Positions 1 through 5,953 of a stretch of DNA of 6,865 bases are shown here, piece after piece; the stretch's first letter is position 1, and every line of letters starts with the position of its first letter. The notes under the pieces are model-generated. The model was given only the letters and a program-made list of their open reading frames with translations. It did no database searches and had not been told where the DNA came from. Location: positions 1-6,865 of the forward strand of contig CATMOC010000198.1 of assembly GCA_950071955.1 (NCBI GenBank), read 5' to 3'. The DNA comes from an uncultured Mesorhizobium sp. Its GTDB lineage: Bacteria; Pseudomonadota; Alphaproteobacteria; Rhizobiales; Rhizobiaceae. A program made the translations under genes and the position numbers.

Positions 1-130
1 CGCCCAGCGCCAGGATCGCCATACGGGTCGCGAGCGTGACGTAGAAGGGCTCGTCGCCGGCCGTGGCGGCAAGCGGGATCGCCAGCAGCAGCAGCAGGAG
101 CAGGGCGTTGACGATATTCTCGCGGTTCAT
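1..130 (-). CDS. livM: LivM-type ABC transporter permease, N-terminal fragment
   Basis: The first 43 codons of a membrane permease are present; the gene runs off the left edge. The translation begins MNRENIVNALLLLLLAIPLA and continues with a stretch ending FYVTLATRMAILALG. This is the usual opening of LivM-family branched-chain amino acid permeases: a short cytoplasmic tail, one hydrophobic helix, then a conserved (F)YV/L...R..ILAL segment. LivM pairs with LivH to form the inner-membrane channel of a HAAT-family importer. The ATG lies 10 nt after the livH stop codon. Its ribosome binding site (GAGGTG) overlaps that stop, so the two permeases are probably translationally coupled. The identification rests on 43 residues plus position next to livH. 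The transported substrate cannot be read from this fragment. Confidence 0.85.
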   Translation of the reverse strand, partial: MNRENIVNALLLLLLLAIPLAATAGDEPFYVTLATRMAILALG

Positions 131-140
131 GGCGGGCACC

Positions 141-1061
141 TCAACCGGCGGCCGCGAAGAGGCCGCGCGGGCGGATCGCCAGCACCAGCGCCATGAACAC
201 GTAGATCAGCATGGAGGCGAGCGCCGCGCCGATCGAGGCGGCGGCCGACGGCCCCATGAAGGCGGCAAGTGCCGCCGGCAGCAGGAAGCGTCCGAGCGTG
301 TCGATCAGGCCGACCAGGATCGCGCCGACCAGCGCGCCCTTGATCGAGCCGATGCCGCCGATGACGATGACCACGAAGGCGAGGATCAGCACCGGCTCGC
401 CCATGCCGACCTGCACGGATTGCAGCGCGCCGACCATGGCGCCGGCGAGCCCCGCAAGTGCTGCGCCCAGAGCGAAGACGACGGTGTAGAGCGTGCGGAT
501 GTCGACGCCGAGCGCGCCTATCATCTCGCGGTCGCTCTCGCCGGCGCGGATGCGCATGCCGAGCCGGGTGCGGGAGATCAGGAGATAGAGCCCTATGGCG
601 ACGAGGATGCCGACGCCGATGATGGCGAGCCGGTAGAGCGGGTACTGCGAGCCGCCGGGGATCGGCACGGCGCCCGAAAGCAGCGGCGGGATGTTGAGAT
701 AGAGCGGGAAGGAGCCGAAGATCCAGCGCGTGCCTTCTGAAAAGACGAGGATAAGCGCGAAGGTCGCCAGCACCTGGTCGAGGTGGTCGCGATCGTAGAG
801 CCGGCGGATCACCGTTACCTCGACGATCGCGCCGGCAGCGGCAGCGGCCGCCAGGCTCGCCACCAGCCCGAGCCAGAAGGAGCCGGTCCAGGCCGCAACG
901 GTCGCGCAGGCGAAGGCGCCCACCATGTAGAGCGAGCCGTGGGCGAGGTTGATCAGGCCCATGACGCCGAAGATCAGCGTCAGGCCGGCCGCCATCAGGA
1001 ACAGCATGACGCCGAACTGGAGGCCGTTGAGGGTCTGCTCGATGAGGAGGGCGGTTTGCAC
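141..1061 (-). CDS. livH: LivH-type branched-chain amino acid ABC transporter permease
   Basis: This 306-residue inner-membrane permease has the normal length for LivH. It is dominated by hydrophobic helices. The N-terminal signature is visible at about residues 10-50: NGLQFGVMLFLMAAGLTLIF followed by GVMGLINLAHGSLYMVGAF. A cytoplasmic coupling loop near residues 170-185 (RAGESDREMIGALGVD) is where the ATPase subunits LivG/LivF would dock. It is followed by Gly/Ala-rich helices and a GGIGSIKGALVGA segment typical of the family. The start is GTG at 1061, chosen because the family N terminus begins directly there; upstream sequence is repeat. The neighbouring binding protein and kynurenine-pathway genes suggest import of an aromatic amino acid or related catabolic substrate rather than leucine. 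That substrate assignment is inference. Confidence 0.93.
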   Translation of the reverse strand: MQTALLIEQTLNGLQFGVMLFLMAAGLTLIFGVMGLINLAHGSLYMVGAFACATVAAWTGSFWLGLVASLAAAAAAGAIVEVTVIRRLYDRDHLDQVLATFALILVFSEGTRWIFGSFPLYLNIPPLLSGAVPIPGGSQYPLYRLAIIGVGILVAIGLYLLISRTRLGMRIRAGESDREMIGALGVDIRTLYTVVFALGAALAGLAGAMVGALQSVQVGMGEPVLILAFVVIVIGGIGSIKGALVGAILVGLIDTLGRFLLPAALAAFMGPSAAASIGAALASMLIYVFMALVLAIRPRGLFAAAG

Positions 1062-1065
1062 GCGT

Positions 1066-1079
1066 CGGTCCCCGGACCG
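1066..1079. repeat. Short palindrome just upstream of livH
   Basis: CGGTCC (1066-1071) and CGGACC-type complement (1074-1079) form a 6-bp inverted repeat with almost no loop, starting 5 nt before the livH GTG. In the minus-strand mRNA it would sit over the ribosome-binding region, so it could dampen livH initiation. That effect is speculation from position only. Confidence 0.35.
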
Positions 1080-1094
1080 CGAGGATTGGCAATC

Positions 1095-1240
1095 CCTTCT
1101 CCCCGTTCACGGGGAGAAGGTGGCCCGAAGGGCCGGATGAGGGGCAGCGCTGGTGGCGAAGGGTCAGCCGCGGAGCGTTTGCCGCGCCCGATGCCCCTCA
1201 TCCCCCTGCCGGGACCTTCTCCCCGCAAGCGGGGAGAAGG
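1095..1240. repeat. RIME-like nested intergenic palindrome
   Basis: This 146-bp element fills most of the gap between the binding-protein gene and livH. It has two near-identical hairpins at its ends. CCTTCTCCCCG pairs with CGGGGAGAAGG at 1095-1105/1110-1120 (loop TTCA), and again at 1215-1225/1230-1240 (loop CAAG). Inside these are GGATGAGGGGCA (1135-1146) and its exact reverse complement (1192-1203), plus a GGCCC-GAA-GGGCC hairpin at 1122-1134. The whole element can therefore fold as one large cruciform-like structure. The CTTCTCCCCG...CGGGGAGAAG ends match the general pattern of RIME (Rhizobium-specific intergenic mosaic element) repeats, which is known background for rhizobia. It begins 7 bp after the binding-protein stop codon. 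It may act as an mRNA stabiliser or partial terminator between the abundant binding protein and the permeases. Confidence 0.8.
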
Positions 1241-1247
1241 AGGCTGA

Positions 1248-2384
1248 TCACATCTTGCAGTCTTTGGCGTAGGCGTCCTCGTGGTTCTCGAAGGCGGTAC
1301 CGACGATCTTGTTAGTCAGCACGTCGCCTTCCTTCACCACCTCGCGCACGTAGATGTTCTGGATCGGGTGCTGGTTGGTGTTGAACTTGAAGCTGCCGCG
1401 CACGGAATCGAAGTCCGCTTCCTTCAACGCGGCGCGGAAGGCTTCCTTGTCGGTGACGTCGGCCTTTTCGACCGCCGACAGGATCAGGTTCGCCGTGTCC
1501 CAGGCCTGCGCCGCGTAGACGGAAGGCAGACGGCCGTACTCGGCCTTGAACGCGTCGACGAATTCCTTGTTGGCGGGGTTGTCGAGATCCTGCGACCAGG
1601 AAGCGGAGTTCTTGACGCCGATTGCCGCGTCTCCGATCGCCGGAAGCACGTCCTGGCTGAAGGAGAAGGCAGGCCCGGTCAGGGGAATGTCGACGCCCGA
1701 CTGCGCATACTGCTTGACGAAGGCGATGCCCATGCCGCCCGGCAGGAAGAAGAAGACGCTGTCGGCGCCGGAAGCGCGGATCTGCGCGATCTCGGCGGCA
1801 TAGTCCGTCTGGCCGAGTTGCGTGTAGACCTCGCCGGCCAGTTCGCCCTTGTAGTAGCGCTTGAAGCCCGTCAGCGAATCCTTGCCTGCCGGATAGTTGG
1901 GGGCGAGGATGAAGGTCTTCTTGTAGGTCTCGTTGTCGTACTGGCCCATCGCCTCGTGGAAATTGTCGTTCTGGTAGGCGACGTTGAAGTAATTCTCGTT
2001 GCAGTTGGCGCCGGCGAGTGGCGAGGGGCCTGCGTTGGGCGACAGGTAAATGACGCCCTGGCCGGTGACGCTCGGCACGACGGCCATGGCGAGGTTCGAC
2101 CAGATGATGCCCGTCATCAGGTCGACCTTGTCGCTCTGTACCATCTTGTCGGCGATCTGCACCGCGAGTTCCGGCTTCATCGCGTCGTCCTCGGTGACGA
2201 TCTCGATGTCGGGGTTGTTGGCCTTCTTCATGGCGAGCGTGAAGGCGTCGCGCACGTCGATGCCGAGGCCGGCGCCACCGCCCGAGAGCGTGGTGATCAT
2301 GCCGATCTTGACCGGTTCGGCGAATGCCATGCCGCTGACGCCCATGGCGAGGCCGAACGCTCCGGCTGCGATGATCTTCTTCAT
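1248..2384 (-). CDS. Periplasmic substrate-binding protein of a Liv-type ABC importer
   Basis: This is a type I periplasmic binding protein (Peripla_BP_6/LivJ-like) of about 378 residues, normal for the family. It starts with a Sec signal peptide: MKKII, a hydrophobic core, then AFA at residues 20-22 before the mature EPVKIGMITTLSGGGAGLG. That segment is the classic first strand of the ligand-binding lobe. Further family features are DAFTLAMKKAN, a VDLMTGIIWSNLAMAVVP-type segment, and TGFKRYYKGELAGEVYTQLG followed by YAAEIAQIRASGADSVFF. Two ATGs are possible, at 2390 and 2384. The purine-rich AAAGGGAGA is only about one base from the 2390 ATG but 7 bases from the 2384 ATG, so 2384 is preferred. 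The gene lies downstream of kynA and upstream of livH on the same strand. It therefore probably captures tryptophan, kynurenine, anthranilate or another aromatic acid, but the substrate is not readable from sequence. Confidence 0.9.
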   Translation of the reverse strand: MKKIIAAGAFGLAMGVSGMAFAEPVKIGMITTLSGGGAGLGIDVRDAFTLAMKKANNPDIEIVTEDDAMKPELAVQIADKMVQSDKVDLMTGIIWSNLAMAVVPSVTGQGVIYLSPNAGPSPLAGANCNENYFNVAYQNDNFHEAMGQYDNETYKKTFILAPNYPAGKDSLTGFKRYYKGELAGEVYTQLGQTDYAAEIAQIRASGADSVFFFLPGGMGIAFVKQYAQSGVDIPLTGPAFSFSQDVLPAIGDAAIGVKNSASWSQDLDNPANKEFVDAFKAEYGRLPSVYAAQAWDTANLILSAVEKADVTDKEAFRAALKEADFDSVRGSFKFNTNQHPIQNIYVREVVKEGDVLTNKIVGTAFENHEDAYAKDCKM

Positions 2385-2390
2385 TTTCAT

Positions 2391-2398
2391 TCTCCCTT
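2391..2398 (-). promoter_or_regulatory. Shine-Dalgarno site deciding the binding-protein start
   Basis: Read on the minus strand, AAGGGAGA precedes two in-frame ATGs separated by one AAA codon. The spacing fits the second ATG (2384, about 7 nt) and is too tight for the first (2390, about 1 nt). Confidence 0.6.
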
Positions 2399-2426
2399 TG
2401 GTTGCCCTCTGAGGCTCTTGCGTTTT

Positions 2427-2475
2427 CCGGAGCCAAAGCTCCGGCATTCCCGTTCACGGGCGGTTCTTCCGCCCG
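2427..2475 (-). other. Two tandem hairpins between kynA and the binding-protein gene
   Basis: CCGGAGC (2427-2433) pairs perfectly with GCTCCGG (2438-2444) around loop CAAA. CGGGCGG (2457-2463) pairs perfectly with CCGCCCG (2469-2475) around loop TTCTT. Both lie in the 94-bp gap just after the kynA stop codon. Neither is followed by a U-run on the minus-strand transcript, so they do not look like standard intrinsic terminators. They may instead be 3'-end stabilisers or processing sites that let the binding-protein message accumulate separately. Confidence 0.5.
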
Positions 2476-2478
2476 TAT

Positions 2479-3312
2479 TCAAAGTTCCGTTCGCACTTTC
2501 CACAATTCGGGAAAGAGTTCCACCTCGAGCATCCGGCGCAGGTAGGACACGCCGGCCGTTCCCCCGGTGCCGCGCTTCAGCCCGATGATGCGTTCGACTG
2601 TCGTGACGTGGTTGAAACGCCAGCGCCGGAAATAGTCCTCGAAGTCGACCAGTTTTTCCGCCAGTTCGTAGAGCGCCCAATGCCGCTCGGGGTCCTGGTA
2701 GACGACCTTCCAGGCCCGCAGCACACCGTCGCTCTCGGTTCGGCTCTGGCGCCAGTCGGCGCGCCCGGCGTCGCCCTGGAGATCAAAACCCTGGCGCTGC
2801 AGGAGGAGCAGCGCCTCATCGTAGAGGCTTGGGCGGTCGAGGATGCCTTCGAGCCTTTCCAGGACCGCGGCGTCGTGGGCGTGCGGCTTGAGCATCGCAG
2901 GGTTGCGATTGCCGGCGAGGAACTCGATGGCGCGGTACTGCCAGGACTGGAAGCCCGAGGACTGTCCCAGCGCGTCGCGGAAGCGGGTGTATTCGCTGGG
3001 CGTCATGGTCCTGAGCACGTCCCAGGCGCTGTTCAACTGCTCGAAGATGCGCGCGACGCGCGTCAGCATCTTGAAGGCGGGCTGCAAATCGTCCCCGCGG
3101 ATCGCCTCCATCGCGGAGGTGATCTCGTGGATGGCGAGCTTCATCCACAGCTCCGAGGTCTGGTGCTGGATGATGAACAGCATCTCGTCGGGCGATTTCG
3201 ACAAGGGCTTCTGCGCGTCGAGCACGTCGGCCAGGCGCAGATAGTCCGAATAGGACATGCGCCTGGCGAAATCGGTGATCGCGCCGTCCGTGGTGTCTGA
3301 TGCCGCGCTCAT
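2479..3312 (-). CDS. kynA: Tryptophan 2,3-dioxygenase
   Basis: This 277-residue cytosolic haem enzyme oxidises L-tryptophan with O2 to N-formylkynurenine, the first step of the kynurenine pathway; bacterial enzymes are about 270-300 residues. Visible family motifs, in order: [16 protein letters not shown] at about 21-36; [13 protein letters not shown] with the distal-pocket His at about 50; [14 protein letters not shown] with the substrate-carboxylate Arg at about 127; [12 protein letters not shown] with the proximal haem-ligand His at about 235; and [14 protein letters not shown] at about 247-260, the substrate loop. No key residue appears missing. The ATG at 3312 overlaps the kynureninase stop codon by 4 bp (ATGA), and AAGGTGA just upstream can serve as ribosome binding site, so translation is probably coupled. 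The frame stays open further upstream, but only as a shadow of kynU. Confidence 0.97.
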   Translation of the reverse strand: MSAASDTTDGAITDFARRMSYSDYLRLADVLDAQKPLSKSPDEMLFIIQHQTSELWMKLAIHEITSAMEAIRGDDLQPAFKMLTRVARIFEQLNSAWDVLRTMTPSEYTRFRDALGQSSGFQSWQYRAIEFLAGNRNPAMLKPHAHDAAVLERLEGILDRPSLYDEALLLLQRQGFDLQGDAGRADWRQSRTESDGVLRAWKVVYQDPERHWALYELAEKLVDFEDYFRRWRFNHVTTVERIIGLKRGTGGTAGVSYLRRMLEVELFPELWKVRTEL

Positions 3313-4502
3313 GTCACCTTCGCCCGCGTGCGGTATTCGGCACGGTCCCAGAGTTTTTCGCGCATGACGCGCCCGATCGCCTCCGTGGCGCGGATGACGT
3401 CGTCCATGCCGATATAAAGTGGCGTGAAGCCGAAGCGCATGATGTCGGGGGCGCGGAAATCGCCGATCACGCCATGGGCTATGCACGCCTGCATGGCGGC
3501 GTAGCCTTCCGGGAAGGCGAAGGAGACCTGGCTGCCGCGCCGATGCGGATCGCGCGGCGAGGCGAGTGTCAGGTCCGGGCAGCGGGATTCGATCTCGGTG
3601 ATGAAGCGTTCGGAGAGTTCGATCGAGCGGGCGCGCACGTCGTCCATGGTGATGCCGTCCCAAGCGTCGAGCGCGGCGTCGAGGGCTGCCATCGACAGGA
3701 TCGGCGGCGTGCCGACCCGCATGCGCTGGATGCCGGCCGCCGGGCGGTAGGCGAGGTCGAACGCGAATGGCGCCTCGTGGCCCATCCAGCCCGCGAGCAC
3801 CGGATCGATGCGGTCGCCGAGCCCCGGCTTGACGTAGATGAAGGCCGGCGCGCCGGGGCCGCCGTTGAGATACTTGTAGCCGCAGCCGACGGCGAAATCG
3901 GCATTCGCCCCTGCAAGGTCGACCGGCAGCGCGCCGGCCGAATGGGCGAGGTCCCAGATGGTGACGACGCCGTTCTCGCGGGCCTTTGCCGTCAGCGCCT
4001 GCATGTCGTGCAGGCGGCCGGTCCTGTAGTCGATCTGGGTGAGCATGAGGACGGCAACGGTTTCGTCGATGGCGCCGGCGACGTCCTCCGGCGCGACGAG
4101 CTTCAGCTCGTGGTCCTTGCCGAGGGCGCGGATTGCCATCTGGGCGACGTAGAGATCGGTCGGGAAGTTGCCCGTGTCGGAGAGGACGACCTTGCGCTGG
4201 CCGGCGAGCGAAAGCGCCCCGGTCAGCGCCTTGTGCAGGTTGACGGAAGTGGAATCGCCCGCGACCACCGTGCCTTCCGGCGCGCCGATGAGTTTAGCGA
4301 TCTTGTTGCCGACGGTGTCGGGCAGGTCCATCCAGCCCGCCTCGTTCCAGCCGCGGATCAGCTTCTGGCCCCATTCCCGCGACACCACGCGCGAAACGCG
4401 CTCGCGGGCGGCGCGGGGCAGGGGGCCGAGCGAGTTGCCGTCGAGATAGACGATGTCTTCGGGCAGTTCGAAGAGAGCGCGGGTGCGGGCGAAGTCGGTC
4501 AC
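3309..4502 (-). CDS. kynU: Kynureninase
   Basis: This 397-residue PLP enzyme cleaves L-kynurenine to anthranilate and alanine. The N terminus [14 protein letters not shown] (about 17-29) is the typical kynureninase opening. A phosphate-binding [10 protein letters not shown] segment is at about 84-93. [16 protein letters not shown] (about 152-167) and [14 protein letters not shown] (Asp at about 184, expected to contact the PLP ring nitrogen) precede [11 protein letters not shown], whose Lys at about 210 is the expected Schiff-base residue. [17 protein letters not shown] and [14 protein letters not shown] mark the C-terminal domain. The start is taken as GTG at 4502 because the family N terminus begins there. 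A GGGAGGA ribosome site lies about 10 nt upstream, and the GTGA overlaps the ligase stop by 4 bp. The enzyme sits between a tryptophan dioxygenase and an anthranilate-type CoA ligase, matching pathway order. Confidence 0.97.
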   Translation of the reverse strand: MTDFARTRALFELPEDIVYLDGNSLGPLPRAARERVSRVVSREWGQKLIRGWNEAGWMDLPDTVGNKIAKLIGAPEGTVVAGDSTSVNLHKALTGALSLAGQRKVVLSDTGNFPTDLYVAQMAIRALGKDHELKLVAPEDVAGAIDETVAVLMLTQIDYRTGRLHDMQALTAKARENGVVTIWDLAHSAGALPVDLAGANADFAVGCGYKYLNGGPGAPAFIYVKPGLGDRIDPVLAGWMGHEAPFAFDLAYRPAAGIQRMRVGTPPILSMAALDAALDAWDGITMDDVRARSIELSERFITEIESRCPDLTLASPRDPHRRGSQVSFAFPEGYAAMQACIAHGVIGDFRAPDIMRFGFTPLYIGMDDVIRATEAIGRVMREKLWDRAEYRTRAKVT

Positions 4503-5338
4503 GCCGTTGCGTCCTCCCGCAGCCTGAAGCGCTGGATCTTGCCGGTCTGGGTCTTCGGCAGCGCCTCGGTGAAGACGATCGAGCGGGGGTACTTGTAGGG
4601 GGCGATGGTGGCCTTGACGTGGTCCTGAAGACGTTTCGTCATCGTCGCGTCGCCGACACAGCCGGCGCCGAGCACGACGTGGGCCTGGACGATCTGGCCG
4701 CGCGCCTCGTCGGCGACGCCGATCACGGCGCACTCGGCGACATCTGCGTGGGCGAGCAGCGCCGCCTCCACTTCGGGGCCGGCGATGTTGTAGCCTGCCG
4801 ACACAATGATGTCGTCGGCGCGCGCGGCGAAGTGGAAGCGGCCGTCTTCGTCCTGCACGAAGGCGTCGCCGGTGATGTTCCAGCCGGCCTTGACGTACTC
4901 GCCCTGGCGGTCGTCGGCGAGGTAGCGGCAGCCGGTCGGGCCGCGCACGGCGAGCTTGCCGATGGTTCCGCGCGGCACCTCGTTCATGGCGTCGTCGACG
5001 ATTTTTGCCTCATAGCCAGTCACCGGGCGGCCGGTGGTGGCGGCGTGCATGTCGTCGAGGCGGTTGGTGATGAAGATGTGCAGGAGTTCGGTGGAGCCGA
5101 TGCCGTCGAGGATGGGCTTGCCGGTCTTCTTCGTCCACGCCTCGAAGACCGGGGCGGGCAGCGTCTCGCCGGCCGAGACCGCGATGCGCAACGAGGAGAG
5201 GTCGGCGCCCTCGTCCATGGCGGCGAGCATGGCGCGGTATGCGGTGGGCGCGGTGAAGGAGATCGTGGCTTTGTATTTCTCGATGATCTCGATCATGTTT
5301 GGCGGCGTGGCGGTCTCCAGCAGCGTCGCGGCGGCGAG
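4499..5338 (-). CDS. Aryl-CoA ligase, probably 2-aminobenzoate-CoA ligase, 5'-truncated
   Basis: About 279 C-terminal residues of an acyl/aryl-CoA synthetase (ANL superfamily) are present; full-length relatives are about 520-550 residues. Recognisable segments run from TATPPNMIEIIEKYKATISF and TAPTAYRAML through SLRIAVSAGETLPAPVFEAW, LDGIGSTELLHIF (adenine-binding motif), GRPVTGYEAKIVDD, WNITGDAFVQDEDGRFHFAA (ribose-binding Asp) and RADDIIVSAGYNIAGPEVE (hinge) to LPKTQTGKIQRF. In that last motif the catalytic Lys is encoded at 4538-4540. Benzoate/2-aminobenzoate specificity is inferred from sequence style and from sitting directly upstream of kynU, which makes anthranilate. The N-terminal half is missing: near 5338 the sequence changes abruptly to Pro/Thr-repeat lipoprotein DNA. 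The reading frame happens to stay open to a TTG at 5728, but residues beyond about 5338 do not belong to the ligase. Confidence 0.88.
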   Translation of the reverse strand, partial: LAAATLLETATPPNMIEIIEKYKATISFTAPTAYRAMLAAMDEGADLSSLRIAVSAGETLPAPVFEAWTKKTGKPILDGIGSTELLHIFITNRLDDMHAATTGRPVTGYEAKIVDDAMNEVPRGTIGKLAVRGPTGCRYLADDRQGEYVKAGWNITGDAFVQDEDGRFHFAARADDIIVSAGYNIAGPEVEAALLAHADVAECAVIGVADEARGQIVQAHVVLGAGCVGDATMTKRLQDHVKATIAPYKYPRSIVFTEALPKTQTGKIQRFRLREDATA

Positions 5339-5361
5339 CACCTGCTGCCTGCGCTGCGGCT
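5339..5361. other. Junction between two genomic backgrounds
   Basis: Ligase-like protein sequence can be followed up to about 5338, and the lipoprotein's Pro/Thr stalk can be followed down to about 5362. Both genes are truncated here: the ligase loses its N-terminal half and the lipoprotein its C-terminal part. Base composition and codon use change across the point. No insertion sequence, integrase, tRNA or target duplication is visible. A chimeric assembly is the simplest reading; a real recombination or deletion is the alternative. Confidence 0.7.
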
Positions 5362-5570
5362 CCAGCCCGGGCTGGGCGGCGGCGTTGGGGTGGCAGTGGG
5401 TAACGGAGTAGGCGTGGGTTCCGGTATGGGCGTCGCCGTCGGCTGCGGGGTGGCCGTCGGTTGAGGGGTGGCTGTAGGCGGAACAGGCGTGGCTGTCGGA
5501 GCTGGAGCGGTCGTCGGCGTCAGCGTGGGCGTTGACGTTGGAGATGGGGCTATCGCGGTCGGCCGGACCG
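5362..5570 (-). repeat. Degenerate Thr/Pro-coding tandem repeat
   Basis: On the minus strand this stretch is a degenerate array of short units coding PTATP-like peptides. On the plus strand it appears as recurring GTGGCNGTNGG-like words. It is the low-complexity stalk of the lipoprotein, prone to slippage and to misassembly, and it abuts the junction. Confidence 0.65.
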
Positions 5571-5728
5571 GAACAGGGGGGCAGGACCGGAGTTGTGGTG
5601 GAGACCACCGCAATCGCTGTTGCCGGGATAGACGCGGTTGCCGGAGCCTCCTCTTCGACTGACCCGGTACAGGCCACCAACGCCAAAAGGAGCACGGCCG
5701 CGGTCGACCAGGCCGTGGTTAGCTTCAA
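5362..5728 (-). pseudogene. Pro/Thr-rich lipoprotein, frameshifted and truncated
   Basis: The start is a TTG at 5728; an in-frame TGA lies upstream and no in-frame ATG was seen. The first 20 residues form a lipoprotein signal: Lys at 2, a hydrophobic AAVLLLALVAC segment, lipobox LVAC with Cys20. An acidic/Ala/Thr region follows (TGSVEEEAPATASIPATA). At a run of six Gs (5576-5581, Cs on the coding strand) the reading switches. Removing one base restores a continuous stalk of PTATPQP, PTPTPLP and TATPTPPP type repeats. Such Thr-Pro stalks between a lipid anchor and an extracellular domain are frequent in Chloroflexota secreted proteins. The functional domain would lie beyond the stalk but is lost at the junction. 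Whether the frameshift is a sequencing error, phase variation or true decay cannot be told here, and no function can be assigned. Confidence 0.6.
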
Positions 5729-5894
5729 GGGGTAGCCGCCATGCTGCGTCTGGACGGCATCGAAATGACAAGCATCAAATCAGTCTGTCATAAGGGGTTT
5801 TTAATGGCAAACAGGTCTGCCGGGTAGCCGTATCGTACGAGAGTCCGGGCTCTAAACTTTGGGCTCGTTCACGTGTTAGGATGTCTTTGGTTTT

Positions 5895-5919
5895 CGAGGC
5901 CCGGTGGGCCGTTCGTTTT
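5895..5919 (+). other. GC-rich hairpin followed by TTTT in the Grx-DinB leader
   Basis: GGCCC (5898-5902) pairs with GGGCC (5906-5910) around GGT. The stem can extend by CGA (5895-5897) with TCG (5913-5915) across a 2-nt bulge, and TTTT follows. It resembles a weak intrinsic terminator or leader attenuator about 35 nt before the start codon. There is no upstream plus-strand gene in the window for it to terminate. Confidence 0.35.
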
Positions 5920-5943
5920 AGTAACTATTGGACAACGACCATT

Positions 5944-5948
5944 GGAGG
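5944..5948 (+). promoter_or_regulatory. Ribosome binding site of the Grx-DinB gene
   Basis: A full GGAGG lies 5 nt before the ATG at 5954. This strong site decides the start. It places translation 10 codons before the in-frame TGA, arguing that the TGA-containing segment is translated rather than untranslated leader. Confidence 0.8.
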
Positions 5949-5953
5949 GTGCC

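Larger units (their letters stand above)
5729..5953. other. Intergenic region between divergent lipoprotein and Grx-DinB genes
   Basis: These 225 bp must hold the promoters of both divergent genes. I found no convincing -35/-10 pair on either strand. One plausible structure is a hairpin at 5895-5915: CGAGGCCC with GGGCC and TCG, a 2-nt bulge and loop GGT, followed by TTTT. A tiny 7-residue frame (5804-5827, ATG to TAG) has a plausible AAGGGG site 6 nt upstream, but nothing else supports it as a gene. Confidence 0.5.

Noticed and set aside
1095..1240. Two-repeat CRISPR-like array
   Set aside because: There are only two copies, each itself a palindrome, arranged as the ends of one nested inverted structure, with no spacers or cas genes. 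It fits a rhizobial intergenic repeat instead.
1281..2588. Long plus-strand open frame opposite the binding-protein gene
   Set aside because: It is an antisense shadow in GC-rich DNA. Its Asp/Arg/Val/Leu-rich translation has no recognisable domain, and the minus strand carries a clear family protein.
3300..4598. Long plus-strand open frame opposite kynureninase
   Set aside because: It is an antisense shadow in GC-rich coding sequence; kynU motifs on the minus strand are unmistakable.
4499..5728. A single 409-residue open frame appearing to fuse a lipoprotein signal to a CoA ligase
   Set aside because: Between residues of about 52 and 125 the translation is His/Ser/Asp/Ala-rich, as expected for an out-of-frame reading of Thr-Pro repeats. 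The true stalk is in another frame, and the ligase lacks its required N-terminal half. The open frame is coincidental at a junction.
5804..5827. Seven-residue leader peptide with a plausible AAGGGG site
   Set aside because: Such a short frame is expected by chance, and no regulatory residue pattern or associated terminator/antiterminator pair is evident.
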